From: Flavobacteriales bacterium
GTDB taxonomy: Bacteria; Bacteroidota; Bacteroidia; Flavobacteriales_F; PHOS-HE28
Direction: 5' to 3'
Length of the DNA: 64,000 nucleotides
NCBI GenBank assembly: GCA_016715895.1
Contig: JADJXH010000003.1
Span: forward strand, 558,001 to 622,000
In this document: piece after piece, positions 33,384 to 46,500 of the stretch
Numbering within the stretch: the first letter of the stretch is position 1
Layout: each line of letters opens with the position of its first letter
The notes under the pieces: model-generated
The model's database searches: none
What the model was told of the DNA's origin: nothing
Seen by the model: only the letters and a program-made list of their open reading frames with translations
Translations under genes and position numbers: made by a program

Positions 33384-34919
33384 ATGCGAACGACCGAGGA
33401 GTTCACCCAGGCGATGCAGGCGGGCTACGCCGTGCAGGGCGGTTCCATCGTGCTGGGCGCCCCGCTGTACCAGGGCACCTGCGTGGCGGCCGCGCCGGTG
33501 CGCATCCCCCTGCGCACCCTCAACCGGCACGGCCTCATCGCCGGGGCCACGGGCACCGGCAAGACGAAAAGCCTGCAGACGCTGGCCGAGCAGCTGAGCC
33601 TGCACGGCGTTCCCAGCCTGCTGATGGACATCAAGGGCGACCTGAGCGGCATCGCGGCGCCGGGCACGCCGAACCCGAAGATCGACGAGCGCCACACCCG
33701 CCTGGGGCTGCCCTACGAGCCCGCCGCCCTGCCGGTGGAGCTGCTGAGCCTGAGCGATGAGAAGGGCGCGCGCCTCCGCGCCACGGTGAGCGAGTTCGGT
33801 CCCGTGCTGCTGGGCCGCATCCTGGAGCTCAACGACACCCAGCAGAGCGTGCTGGCCCTGGTGTTCAAGTATTGCGACGACAACGGCCTGCCGCTGCTGG
33901 ACCTGAAGGACCTGCGGCGCGTGCTGCAGTTCACCACGCAGGAGGGCAAGGCCGAGGTGCAGAAGCAGTACGGCGCCGTGAGCCCGGCCACGGTGAACAC
34001 CATCCTGCGCAAGCTGATCGAGATCGAGCAGCAGGGCGCCGAACGCTTCTTCGGGGAGCGCAGCTTCGACGTGAACGACCTGCTGACGCAGCGCGATGGC
34101 AAGGGCGTGGTGCACATCGTGCGCCTCACCGACATCCAGGACAAGCCGCGGCTCTTCAGCACCTTCATGCTGTGCCTGCTGGCGGAGGTGTACGCCACCT
34201 TCCCCGAGGTGGGCGACCCGGAGAAACCGAAGCTCTGCCTCTTCATCGACGAGGCCCACCTGATCTTCGACACGGCCACCCGGCCGCTGCTGGAGCAGAT
34301 CGGCACCATCATCAAGCTGATCCGCTCCAAGGGGGTGGGGGTCTTCTTCTGCACGCAAACGCCCACCGATGTGCCGGACGAGGTGCTGGGCCAGCTGGGG
34401 CTGAAGGTGCAGCACGCGCTGCGCGCCTTCACCGCCAAGGACCGCACGGCGATAAAGCGCACGGCCGAGAACTACCCGCTCACCGACTTCTACGACACGG
34501 AGACGTTGCTGACCTCGCTCGGCATCGGCGAGGCGCTGGTGACGGCCCTGAGCGAGAAGGGCACGCCGACCCCGCTGGCGCACACGCTGATGCGCGCGCC
34601 GGCCACCCGCATGGATGTGCTGTCACCGGTGGAAGTGGACGGGCTGGTGGCGCGCAGCGCGCTGGCGGCCAGGTACAACGAGGTGATCGACCGCGACAGC
34701 GCTTTCGAGCTGCTGGAGAAACGGCTGAAGGCGGAGGACGACGGCGGGGGAGAGGCGCGCAAAAAGGCCGACCCCGCGCCGAAGCCCGCCAAGCCGGAGC
34801 GGTCCATCGTGGAGGACCTGAGCCGCAACACCATGGTGCGGCAGGTGGGCAATACGCTGGTGCGCGAGCTCACCCGCGGGCTGCTGGGGGTGCTGGGCGT
34901 GCGCTCGCGTCGCCGCTGA
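33384..34919 (+). CDS. HerA-like ATPase / DUF853 (YjgR-type)
   Basis: 511 aa. P-loop ATPase of the HerA/FtsK clan: Walker A GATGTGKT at residues 54-61, Walker B KLCLFIDEAH near residue 285, an arginine/sensor region VGVFFCTQTPTDVPDEV and a C-terminal charged linker with a final RELTRGLLGVLGVRSRRR. The DUF853 family (E. coli YjgR) is widely conserved but its DNA role is unproven. Length is as usual for the family. There is no NurA nuclease next to it, so this is not the archaeal end-resection pair. Confidence 0.9.
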   Translation: MRTTEEFTQAMQAGYAVQGGSIVLGAPLYQGTCVAAAPVRIPLRTLNRHGLIAGATGTGKTKSLQTLAEQLSLHGVPSLLMDIKGDLSGIAAPGTPNPKIDERHTRLGLPYEPAALPVELLSLSDEKGARLRATVSEFGPVLLGRILELNDTQQSVLALVFKYCDDNGLPLLDLKDLRRVLQFTTQEGKAEVQKQYGAVSPATVNTILRKLIEIEQQGAERFFGERSFDVNDLLTQRDGKGVVHIVRLTDIQDKPRLFSTFMLCLLAEVYATFPEVGDPEKPKLCLFIDEAHLIFDTATRPLLEQIGTIIKLIRSKGVGVFFCTQTPTDVPDEVLGQLGLKVQHALRAFTAKDRTAIKRTAENYPLTDFYDTETLLTSLGIGEALVTALSEKGTPTPLAHTLMRAPATRMDVLSPVEVDGLVARSALAARYNEVIDRDSAFELLEKRLKAEDDGGGEARKKADPAPKPAKPERSIVEDLSRNTMVRQVGNTLVRELTRGLLGVLGVRSRRR

Positions 34920-34930
34920 GCCGGAAAACG

Positions 34931-34958
34931 AAAGGCCACCGCCGAAGCAGTGGCCCTT
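34931..34958. terminator. Bidirectional stem-loop terminator
   Basis: AAAGGCCAC, an 11-base loop, then GTGGCCCTT; one mismatch in nine pairs. It lies between the convergent HerA-like and metallopeptidase genes and can serve both. Confidence 0.65.
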
Positions 34959-34977
34959 CCCGCACGGGTGAGGGGGA

Positions 34978-35658
34978 TCAGTTCCGGCGGTTCATGAAGA
35001 TGGACACGTAGTAGAGCAGCGTGGCCAGCGAGCCGATGGCGGCCACCACGTAGGTGCGGGCGGCCCACTTCAGGGCGTCGGCGCTCATGGCGTACTCGCC
35101 GGCGGTGACGATGCCGTTGCGCTTGATCCAGGCCAGGGCCCGGTTGCTGGCGTCGTACTCCACCGGCAGGGTGATGAAGGCGAACAGGGTGGTCATGGCG
35201 AACAGGATGATGCCGATGAGCAGCAGCTGCGGGAAGCTGTTGATCAGCAGGATGCCGCCCAGGATCACCCACTGCATGAAGCTGCTGGCCACCTGCACCA
35301 CGGGCACCAGCTTGCTGCGCATGGTGAGCCACTGGTAGGCGGTGGCGTGCTGCACGGCGTGCCCGCACTCGTGGGCGGCCACGGCCGCAGCGGCGGCGTT
35401 GCGGGCATGGTACACGGCCTCGCTGAGGTTCACCGTGCGGTTGGCCGGGTTGTAATGGTCGGTGAGCTGGCCGGGCACGCTCACCACCTTCACGTTGGTG
35501 ATGCCGTGGTCGTGCAGCATTTGCTGGGCGATCTCCGCCCCGCTCATGCCATTGGCCAGCGGGGTGGCGCTGTACTTCTGGAATCGGCTCTTCAGCTGGT
35601 GGCTCACCAGCATGCTCACGAGCATCACCACGATGCCGATGAGGTAGGCTCCCATCAT
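34978..35658 (-). CDS. Membrane zinc metallopeptidase (YugP/DUF2 family)
   Basis: 226 aa. An N-terminal membrane segment (residues 4-19) precedes a cytosolic loop with the zinc motif HECGH at 96-100, followed by two or three C-terminal membrane segments (residues 115-160 and 200-220). This layout and length match the YugP-like family of integral-membrane gluzincins, whose substrates are unknown. The start at 35658 (MMGAYLIG) gives the membrane anchor. A CATCTTTG element lies about 90 bases upstream on the minus strand. Confidence 0.9.
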   Translation of the reverse strand: MMGAYLIGIVVMLVSMLVSHQLKSRFQKYSATPLANGMSGAEIAQQMLHDHGITNVKVVSVPGQLTDHYNPANRTVNLSEAVYHARNAAAAAVAAHECGHAVQHATAYQWLTMRSKLVPVVQVASSFMQWVILGGILLINSFPQLLLIGIILFAMTTLFAFITLPVEYDASNRALAWIKRNGIVTAGEYAMSADALKWAARTYVVAAIGSLATLLYYVSIFMNRRN

Positions 35659-35760
35659 GGGTCGTTCAGGTTTTGGTGCGGACCCTGCAATTCCGGTTCC
35701 GTTCAAGGAACAGCGCGGAGTACGGGTCGGTTCGGCAGGTCGGTCGGCAAAGATGGCAGG

Positions 35761-36324
35761 TCACTCGCCCTCGGCTTCGGCCGCCTTGATCTGCTGATCG
35801 AGGATCTCGTCCATCACCTTCAGCTCCTGCTCGCTCACCTTGGCGTTGGTGCGGGCCTGCTTCTTCATGAAGCGCCACATGGCCGCCTTGCGGATCTCGT
35901 AGGCCACGTACACCGTGTAGTCCTGGGTCTCGGGGGTGTGGTAGGTCTCCTCACCGATCTTGCGCAGGTCGGCCAGTTCGGTGTTCATCACCTCGCGCAC
36001 CAGGGTCTGGAACTTGTCGGCCACGTCCGCGGCGCCGGCGTTCTCGGTCTGGCCCAAGTACTGGTCGGTCACCGCCCGCATGTTGGTGCCCACCTGGGCC
36101 GCCAGCTGGTTCTTGGCGTCGAGGTCGGCCTTGCTGCGGGCGATGTTCTGCTTGGCGCTCACGCCCTGGCCCGTGCCGCGGAAGAAGCGGTTGTTGCTCT
36201 CGTAGGCGCTGCCGCTGAAGGGCTGCTTCACCTTGTTGCCCGCAGGCGAGGTGTTCTTGCTGCAGGCGGAGAGCAGGGCGACGGCGGCCAGGAGGAGGAA
36301 GGGGAGGCGGAACGCGTGGAGCAT
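35761..36324 (-). CDS. Lipoprotein, LPP20-like
   Basis: 187 aa. Signal peptide with lipobox LLSACSKN (Cys at about residue 21), so lipid-anchored. The body reads FFRGTGQGVSAKQNIARSKADLDAKNQLA, as in the LPP20 family, where a beta-strand (xRAVGxG) is followed by a helix rich in A, K and N. The C-terminal 30 residues are charged and helical. Function unknown; probably an outer- or inner-membrane lipoprotein. Start chosen at 36324 for the lipobox. It is divergent from the SRPBCC gene. Confidence 0.85.
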   Translation of the reverse strand: MLHAFRLPFLLLAAVALLSACSKNTSPAGNKVKQPFSGSAYESNNRFFRGTGQGVSAKQNIARSKADLDAKNQLAAQVGTNMRAVTDQYLGQTENAGAADVADKFQTLVREVMNTELADLRKIGEETYHTPETQDYTVYVAYEIRKAAMWRFMKKQARTNAKVSEQELKVMDEILDQQIKAAEAEGE

Positions 36325-36344
36325 GGGATGGGGTGTGGGCCCGG

Positions 36345-36352
36345 CAAAGAAA
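36345..36352 (-). promoter_or_regulatory. -7 element TTTCTTTG
   Basis: Minus-strand TTTCTTTG, one mismatch to TAnnTTTG, 20 bases before the lipoprotein ATG at 36324. Confidence 0.45.
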
Positions 36353-36403
36353 AGAGCGTGCCAACCGTCCGACCCACGGCCAATGCCATTTCGGGGCAAG
36401 GCG

Positions 36404-36411
36404 CATCTTTG
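36404..36411 (+). promoter_or_regulatory. -7 element CATCTTTG
   Basis: One mismatch to TAnnTTTG, 22 bases before the ATG at 36434. It forms a divergent pair with 36345-36352. Confidence 0.45.
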
Positions 36412-36433
36412 ACCTCCCAAACCCAACGTGGCC

Positions 36434-37471
36434 ATGAGAGCCCTCAAGACCATCCTCATCATCCTGCTGGCCCTGGCGGGCCTGTTCGTGATCCTGGGCC
36501 TCATGGGCCCCAAGACCTTCCGCGTGGAGCGCAGCGCGGTGATCGCCGCCCCGGCCGAGGTGGTCTTCAACCGGGTGGGCAAGCTCGCCGAGATGAAGAA
36601 CTGGGGGCCCTGGCAGGAGATGGACAAGGACCAGGTGCAGACCATCGAAGGCACGGACGGTACGGTGGGCGCCGTGTGGAAGTGGGAAGGCGACACCGTG
36701 GGCAAGGGCATGCAGGAGATCGTGGCCATCGAGGCCAACAAGAGCGTGCGCACCAAGCTCACCTTCCTGGAGCCGATGGAGGCCGTGAACGAGGGCACCT
36801 ACGACCTGGAGGCGATGGGCGACAGCACCCGCATCACCTGGGGCCTGCAGGGCGAGAACGGCTTCGTGGGCCGAGTGATGGGCGTGTTCATGGACATGGA
36901 CAAGATGCTGGGGCCCGACTTCGAGAAAGGCCTGTCCAACCTCAAGGGCCTGGCCGAGGCGGACGCCAAGGCCATCGCCGAGCAGAAGGCCAGGATGGTC
37001 GACGGCTTCGAGGTGAACATCGTGGACCGTCCGGCGATGTGGTACGTCGGCGAGCGCAAGCGCGTGAAATGGAGCAACATGGAGGCCTTCTTCGGCAGCA
37101 CCTTCGGCAAGGCCATGGGCATCATGCAGGGTGCGGGCGTGGAACCGGCCGGCGCGCCAAGCGGGTTGTTCTACGAGTGGAACGAGGCCAAGCAGGAGGC
37201 GGACATGCTGGCGGGCATCCCCGTTTCGGCCAGCACCAAGGACAAGCTGAAGGGCATGACCCTCGTGGAGGTCCCGGCCGGCAAGGCCTACACCATCGAC
37301 CACTACGGGCCCTACGCCAACACGGAGAAGGCCCACATGGCCATCGACAGGAAGATCAAGGCCGACGGCGCCACGATGAGCGATGTGGTGCTCGAGGAGT
37401 ACATCACCGACCCCGGCACGGAACCCGACACGGCCAAGTGGCTCACCCGGGTGGTGTATCCCATCAAGTAG
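36434..37471 (+). CDS. SRPBCC / GyrI-like effector-binding protein with membrane anchor
   Basis: 345 aa. An N-terminal hydrophobic anchor (residues 4-24, TILIILLALAGLFVILGLMG) precedes an SRPBCC/polyketide-cyclase-like domain (VERSAVIAAPAEVVFNRVGKLAEMKNWGPWQ, residues 30-170) and a C-terminal GyrI-like domain (residues 185-345; VEVPAGKAYTIDHYGPYANTEKAHMAI). The two-domain arrangement is common in Bacteroidota; both folds bind small hydrophobic ligands, so a sensing or sequestering role is possible. The ATG at 36434 is preferred over the GTG at 36428. Confidence 0.85.
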   Translation: MRALKTILIILLALAGLFVILGLMGPKTFRVERSAVIAAPAEVVFNRVGKLAEMKNWGPWQEMDKDQVQTIEGTDGTVGAVWKWEGDTVGKGMQEIVAIEANKSVRTKLTFLEPMEAVNEGTYDLEAMGDSTRITWGLQGENGFVGRVMGVFMDMDKMLGPDFEKGLSNLKGLAEADAKAIAEQKARMVDGFEVNIVDRPAMWYVGERKRVKWSNMEAFFGSTFGKAMGIMQGAGVEPAGAPSGLFYEWNEAKQEADMLAGIPVSASTKDKLKGMTLVEVPAGKAYTIDHYGPYANTEKAHMAIDRKIKADGATMSDVVLEEYITDPGTEPDTAKWLTRVVYPIK

Positions 37472-37493
37472 GACCGCTCAAGCGGGTCCGACG

Positions 37494-37522
37494 CAAGCCC
37501 CGGGGTCCGGCTCCGGGGCTTG
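37494..37522 (+). terminator. Stem-loop terminator after the SRPBCC gene
   Basis: CAAGCCCCGG, nine-base loop, CCGGGGCTTG, followed by TTCGTTCC. Ten perfect pairs, 23 bases past the stop at 37471. Confidence 0.75.
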
Positions 37523-37583
37523 TTCGTTCCCGGCTGTTCGGAACTCGGGGGCCGCAGGACGCTGACCGGCGGGTGCCTCGAAC

Positions 37584-37591
37584 GACCTTGG
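37584..37591 (+). promoter_or_regulatory. Candidate -7 element GACCTTGG
   Basis: Degenerate, but placed four bases before the GTG start at 37596, the same spacing as other elements in the window. Confidence 0.3.
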
Positions 37592-37595
37592 TGCC

Positions 37596-38648
37596 GTGAA
37601 GCTGGACATCCGGCCGTATCGCCTGCGGTTCAAGCGCCCCTTCGGCACAGCGCATGGACTGCGGGACGGCACCGACAGCGTGCTGATCCGCCTGAGCGAC
37701 GGTGGCCCTTGCGGGTACGGCGAGGCCACCACGCCACCGTACGTCAGCGAGGACCAAGCCAGCATCATCGGACTCTTTCGAAGCGTTGATGTTCAGGTCA
37801 TTGACGCATCCGACCTGAAGTCGCTTGCAAGGTCCATTGACCAGGTGCTGGACAGCCGAACGCATCCAGCCGCGCGCGCAGGCCTTCACATGGCCTTCAT
37901 GGACCTGATCCTAAGGAGAAAAGGTATCCATGCTTCACCTCGTGGTCCGATCGGACCCCATGCGCCGGGCAAGGCGATCTATACGTTGGGGACCAGTGCC
38001 TTGGACGAGCTGGACGAGAAATTGAACGAAGCGAACGACGCACCTGTACTGAAGGTCAAGCTGAACGGAACGCCTGACGACCCCAAGGTGCTGCGCTGGC
38101 TCGCCCAACGGTCCAAGCGGCCCTTGTTGTTGGACGCGAACCAGGGATTGACCGCGGTGGAACAGGCCTTGGGTCTTGTGGAGGCGGCCGGCGGGCCGGA
38201 CCGGGTGGTGGGCCTCGAACAACCGTTCCACAAGGATGACCTGGACCGGCATGCCGACCTGTGCCGACAGACCGCGGTACCGGTCATCGCGGACGAGTCT
38301 GTGCAGGGTCCGGAGGACCTGGAGGCGCGCGGATGGGCGTTCACCGGGGTGAACGTGAAGTTGATGAAGTGCGGCGGGCTCGACCATGCGGAACGCATGA
38401 TCGCCTGCGCGCGTGAACGGAGCATGCTGGTGATGCTCGGGAGCATGAGCGAAAGCAGCCTGGGCTGTGCGGCGATGGCGTCGCTTGGCGGACTGGCCGA
38501 CCTGTGCGACCTGGACGGTCCTTGGTTGATCGCCAACGACCCGTTCCGGGGCTTCGGCCTGGTGAGCGGTGCCTACAGAAGCCTGGGGCCGACCGGCTTG
38601 GGCGTGGAACCGATCGAAGGCCTGTTCGACACCCAGATTGGCACATAA
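37596..38648 (+). CDS. Dipeptide epimerase (enolase superfamily, L-Ala-D/L-Glu epimerase-like)
   Basis: 350 aa. Acid/base lysines sit in the KVK motif (K153, K155), metal ligands are D180 (LLLDANQG), E208 (GLEQPF) and D233 (VIADES), and the second lysine is K255 (NVKLMKCGG). These match the muconate-lactonising/dipeptide epimerase group, which inverts an alpha-carbon in dipeptides from peptidoglycan turnover. It starts at a GTG. Parts of the gene (34 of 60 GC at 37801-37860) are less GC-rich than its neighbours and it ends in an AT-rich tail, so it may have been acquired. Confidence 0.88.
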   Translation: MKLDIRPYRLRFKRPFGTAHGLRDGTDSVLIRLSDGGPCGYGEATTPPYVSEDQASIIGLFRSVDVQVIDASDLKSLARSIDQVLDSRTHPAARAGLHMAFMDLILRRKGIHASPRGPIGPHAPGKAIYTLGTSALDELDEKLNEANDAPVLKVKLNGTPDDPKVLRWLAQRSKRPLLLDANQGLTAVEQALGLVEAAGGPDRVVGLEQPFHKDDLDRHADLCRQTAVPVIADESVQGPEDLEARGWAFTGVNVKLMKCGGLDHAERMIACARERSMLVMLGSMSESSLGCAAMASLGGLADLCDLDGPWLIANDPFRGFGLVSGAYRSLGPTGLGVEPIEGLFDTQIGT

Positions 38649-38659
38649 TTTATATTATG
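38644..38659 (+). terminator. AT-rich inverted repeat at the end of the epimerase gene
   Basis: CATAAT, four-base loop, ATTATG. It includes the TAA stop. Weak and AT-only; it may be a terminator stem or chance. Confidence 0.3.
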
Positions 38660-38732
38660 TTAAGTTGTAGATTTCTGATGCTCAGGCCCGTAGCCCGCTG
38701 ATCGTGATCCCCGCCCACCCGACCGGCTGGAC

Positions 38733-38740
38733 TACCTTCG
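38733..38740 (+). promoter_or_regulatory. -7 element TACCTTCG
   Basis: One mismatch to TAnnTTTG, six bases before the ATG at 38747; predicts a leaderless transcript. Confidence 0.5.
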
Positions 38741-38746
38741 CCGGCC

Positions 38747-39589
38747 ATGTGGCGCGCTCCGCTCCGCTCCATCACCCGCCAGCTCACCCGGCTTCCCGTC
38801 CGGGGCCGTCATCGCCTGGCCGACCTGGTCGGCGAATGGACGAACACCGGTGATCCGGTCGAACTGCTCCTGAACGGCGTCCGGCTTTCGCTGGACCTCG
38901 GCATCCGGCAGCACCGCATGATGTACTTCGGCCTTTACGAGGTCAACATCATGAACTACCTCTCCCGCACCCTGCGTCCGGGCATGATCGTGTTCGACCC
39001 GGGTGCCAACATGGGCTATTTCGCGGCGCATTGCCTGGGCCTGGTGGGCGCTGCGGGCCATGTGCACTCCTTCGAGCCCTCGCGCACGGCCAATGCCCAG
39101 ATCCGCCGCATGAACGACCTCGGCGCCTTCCGCACGTGGTCGTTGTGGGACCTGGCGCTCACCGACCACACCGGCACGCACACCTTTTACGACACCCCCC
39201 GGGTGATGGTGCGGGGCTTTGCCTGCCTGGAGGGCACCTTTGACCCCACGGACAAGATCCCGTATCCGGTGCAGGTGACCACGGTGGACGCGTTCTGCGG
39301 CGAGCAGGGCGTCGAACGCATCGACTTCCTGAAGCTGGACATCGAGGGTTCGGAGCTGCCGGCCCTGCGGGGCGCCCAACGGATGCTGGCCGAAGGGCGC
39401 ATCACCCGTATCATGGTGGAGACCACCCTGCTGGACCGGTCGCGGGCCGAGGTGCAGGCGATCGACGACCTGCTGCGCGCGGCGGGCTTCCGCTCCTTCC
39501 GGGCGCGGATGGACGGGCGCACCGAAGCGGTGGACGTGATGGCCCACCGGGACCTGCGCGAGGACATCCTCTGGCTGCGCGAACGCTGA
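38747..39589 (+). CDS. FkbM family SAM-dependent methyltransferase
   Basis: 280 aa. The SAM motif I is VFDPGANMGYFA near residue 83, with the acidic post-motif in SFEPSRTAN near residue 107 and the family block FLKLDIEGSELPALRGA near residue 190. FkbM enzymes O-methylate sugars or polyketides, and in Bacteroidota they often modify surface glycans. It stands alone, and the acceptor cannot be named. Confidence 0.88.
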   Translation: MWRAPLRSITRQLTRLPVRGRHRLADLVGEWTNTGDPVELLLNGVRLSLDLGIRQHRMMYFGLYEVNIMNYLSRTLRPGMIVFDPGANMGYFAAHCLGLVGAAGHVHSFEPSRTANAQIRRMNDLGAFRTWSLWDLALTDHTGTHTFYDTPRVMVRGFACLEGTFDPTDKIPYPVQVTTVDAFCGEQGVERIDFLKLDIEGSELPALRGAQRMLAEGRITRIMVETTLLDRSRAEVQAIDDLLRAAGFRSFRARMDGRTEAVDVMAHRDLREDILWLRER

Positions 39590-39603
39590 CCGCCGGAAGC
39601 GCA

Positions 39604-39631
39604 GAGAGCCCCGGCCATGACCGGAGCTCTC
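39604..39631. terminator. Bidirectional stem-loop terminator
   Basis: GAGAGC, C, CCGG, six-base loop, CCGG, A, GCTCTC. It lies between convergent FkbM and TPR genes. Confidence 0.6.
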
Positions 39632-39652
39632 ACCCTTAACGCGCCAACGGCC

Positions 39653-40828
39653 TTATTGTCCGAGCTTCGCCTTCATGGCGGCATACTTGGCCTGGTCGTC
39701 GGTCTTGGCATACAGCTTCATCAGCTGTTGGATCGTCTGCACGTCGTCCGGACGGAGCTCGTGCGCCTTTTCGAAGTACGGTACGGCCTTCACGAAGACC
39801 CCATCGCAGGCGGTCTTGGCCTTCTCGTAGGCGGCGTTGTCCTTGATGCCGTTGGCCTTGCTGTAGCAGGTGGCCGCGCGGTTGTTGTACAGCACACCGA
39901 TGTTGAAATAGGCGTCGAAGAACTTGGGGTCGCGCTCCAGGCTCTTTTTGTAGTTCTCCTCGGCCAGGTCCGTCCACTTGGCCACATCGGCCTCGGCAGG
40001 CGCGGGGCCTTCCTTGGGGTTGGCCTTGGCATCGTACAGGCTGCCCAGGATGCTGTAGAGCACGGCGTTCTCCGGGTCGGCGGCGATGGCCTCGTTCACG
40101 CTCTTCTCGGCCTCCTCGGTACGGCCGGCCTCCAGCTGGTAGCTCATCTCGTCCAGGATCAGGTCCTTGTTGCCCACATGCTTGGTGCGCCCCTGGCGCA
40201 CGGTGGCGATCGCACCGTCCACATCGCCGGCCTTCTTCTGCAGGTTGGCCTTGTAGCGGTAGATCTCCGGCTTGTCGTAGCCCAGGCTGAGGCACTCCCC
40301 GTAGCGCTGGATGGCCATGGCGGCGTCACCCTTGGTCTCGTAAGCCAGGGCGCTGTTGAAGATGGCGTTGGTGTCCACCGCGCCGAAGGCCTTGGCGATG
40401 CGCTCGCTGTTGCCGTAGAGGGCGATGGCCTTGTCGTACTCCTTGGCGCTGAAGGCATCGTTGCCTTTGTTGAGCGACGCGGCCTGCAGGGCGAGCAGGT
40501 TCTGCTGGATCTCGTTCTTGTAGCTCCCCTTGGTGTCCAGCTCCTGCGCCTTGATGTAGCTGTCGATGGCGCGCTGCATGGCCTCGGGGAACTGGGCCTT
40601 GAGGGTCTCGTCCTGCCCCAGGGCGATCAGGCGGTAGATGTCGCCCCGGTAGCGCCAGGTCTTGTCCTTGCCCATGGTGGCCTCGTTGGTGACGGCGGGC
40701 TCGATGAACTCGGCCGCCTTGGCCAGATCGCCGTCCTGGAGGTAGTTGTAGGCGTTCACCACGTTGCTGTTCTGGGCGTGGAGGCCCAGGGTGCCGGCGG
40801 CGAACAGGAGGATGAGGGTACGCTTCAT
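39653..40828 (-). CDS. Secreted TPR protein downstream of gyrA
   Basis: 391 aa. Signal peptide MKRTLILLFAAGTLGLHAQ, then TPR units through most of the chain (for example AVLYSILGSLYDAKANPKEG and FFDAYFNIGVLYNNRAATCY). It begins 24 bases after the gyrA stop and is probably co-transcribed; the same gyrA-TPR order is familiar from other Bacteroidota. The role is unknown, probably periplasmic scaffolding. Confidence 0.85.
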   Translation of the reverse strand: MKRTLILLFAAGTLGLHAQNSNVVNAYNYLQDGDLAKAAEFIEPAVTNEATMGKDKTWRYRGDIYRLIALGQDETLKAQFPEAMQRAIDSYIKAQELDTKGSYKNEIQQNLLALQAASLNKGNDAFSAKEYDKAIALYGNSERIAKAFGAVDTNAIFNSALAYETKGDAAMAIQRYGECLSLGYDKPEIYRYKANLQKKAGDVDGAIATVRQGRTKHVGNKDLILDEMSYQLEAGRTEEAEKSVNEAIAADPENAVLYSILGSLYDAKANPKEGPAPAEADVAKWTDLAEENYKKSLERDPKFFDAYFNIGVLYNNRAATCYSKANGIKDNAAYEKAKTACDGVFVKAVPYFEKAHELRPDDVQTIQQLMKLYAKTDDQAKYAAMKAKLGQ

Positions 40829-40852
40829 GAGGGGGTCGGTCGTGTCTTCGGT

Positions 40853-43408
<2,556 letters not shown>

Positions 43409-43466
43409 GGGCTGTCAATTCGTCATTGGCACGGTCCGTGATATCTGGGGTGCCGAAAAGGGAGCC

Positions 43467-43474
43467 CGAAAGTA
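43467..43474 (-). promoter_or_regulatory. -7 element TACTTTCG of gyrA
   Basis: Minus-strand TACTTTCG, one mismatch to TAnnTTTG, 58 bases upstream of the gyrA ATG. Confidence 0.4.
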
Positions 43475-43503
43475 CTTCGTTGAGGGGTTCGAGGCCCCCG
43501 TAT

Positions 43504-43536
43504 TTTTCCACAGACCGCACAGTTCCTTGTGGATAA
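43504..43536. promoter_or_regulatory. Two inverted DnaA-box-like sites between gyrA and clpC
   Basis: TTTTCCACA at 43504-43512 fits the TTWTNCACA consensus. TGTGGATAA at 43528-43536 is the exact reverse complement of the E. coli box TTATCCACA. They face each other across 15 bases in a locally AT-rich stretch and can also pair as a stem. They could regulate gyrA/clpC or be part of a replication origin, but two sites are too few to call oriC. Confidence 0.5.
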
Positions 43537-43603
43537 AAGCACGATGGTCGGACCGGGAGGCACGAAGCCCGATTGGATAGCTTGCCCCCGGTGTTCGTAA
43601 CCG

Positions 43604-43611
43604 TACCTTCA
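43604..43611 (+). promoter_or_regulatory. -7 element TACCTTCA of clpC
   Basis: Two mismatches to TAnnTTTG, 31 bases before the ATG at 43643. A second candidate TAGCTTGC lies at 43578-43585. Confidence 0.4.
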
Positions 43612-43642
43612 TCCCACGGACGCACCACCGCCGAACCACCGC

Positions 43643-46243
<2,601 letters not shown>

Positions 46244-46262
46244 GGGTTCTCATTCTTCATGC

Positions 46263-46291
46263 AGAACGGCCCGCGACGAGCGGGCCGTTCT
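46263..46291. terminator. Stem-loop terminator after clpC
   Basis: AGAACGGCCCGC, five-base loop, GCGGGCCGTTCT: twelve perfect pairs, 20 bases beyond the clpC stop. Repeated at 49657-49685. Confidence 0.8.
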
Positions 46292-46301
46292 ACGTGGGGC
46301 G

Positions 46302-46409
46302 CTACCACTCCCCCCGGTCCGCGCTTTTCCTGAACCGCGTGCTGAAGCCCAGCCCCACCGTGAGGTAGCTGTACGGCGGGCCTTCCGCCTGCACCGTGCG
46401 ACCGGGCGG
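46302..46409 (-). pseudogene. 3' remnant of a beta-barrel outer-membrane gene
   Basis: Encodes GRTVQAEGPPYSYLTVGL and FSTRFRKSADRGEW, the end of the protein encoded at 49696-50370, which reads GRTVQSEGPPFGFLTVGL and then the identical tail. The rest of the gene is missing upstream. It marks the left copy of the duplicated segment; the small differences suggest a diverged paralogue or an old duplication. Confidence 0.75.
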
Positions 46410-46457
46410 GCATTCTCCTGCTCTCCGTCCTTCCGATGGTTCGTCCCTATGACCTAT

Positions 46458-46480
46458 GTGGTGTGCAGGACCGACACCAC
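46458..46480 (-). terminator. Stem-loop terminator of the propeller-repeat gene
   Basis: GTGGTGT, nine-base loop, ACACCAC, 21 bases beyond the stop at 46501 (minus strand). Confidence 0.5.
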
Positions 46481-46500
46481 CTGGCCGGTCGACGGACTGA

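Noticed and set aside
33384..34919. Conjugative coupling or HerA-NurA DNA resection system
   Set aside because: The ATPase is of the DUF853 type and there is no NurA nuclease, relaxase or mating-pair gene nearby.
43409..43642. Chromosomal replication origin
   Set aside because: Only two DnaA-box-like sites, no clear unwinding element, and no dnaA, dnaN or rpmH nearby; reported instead as a regulatory site.
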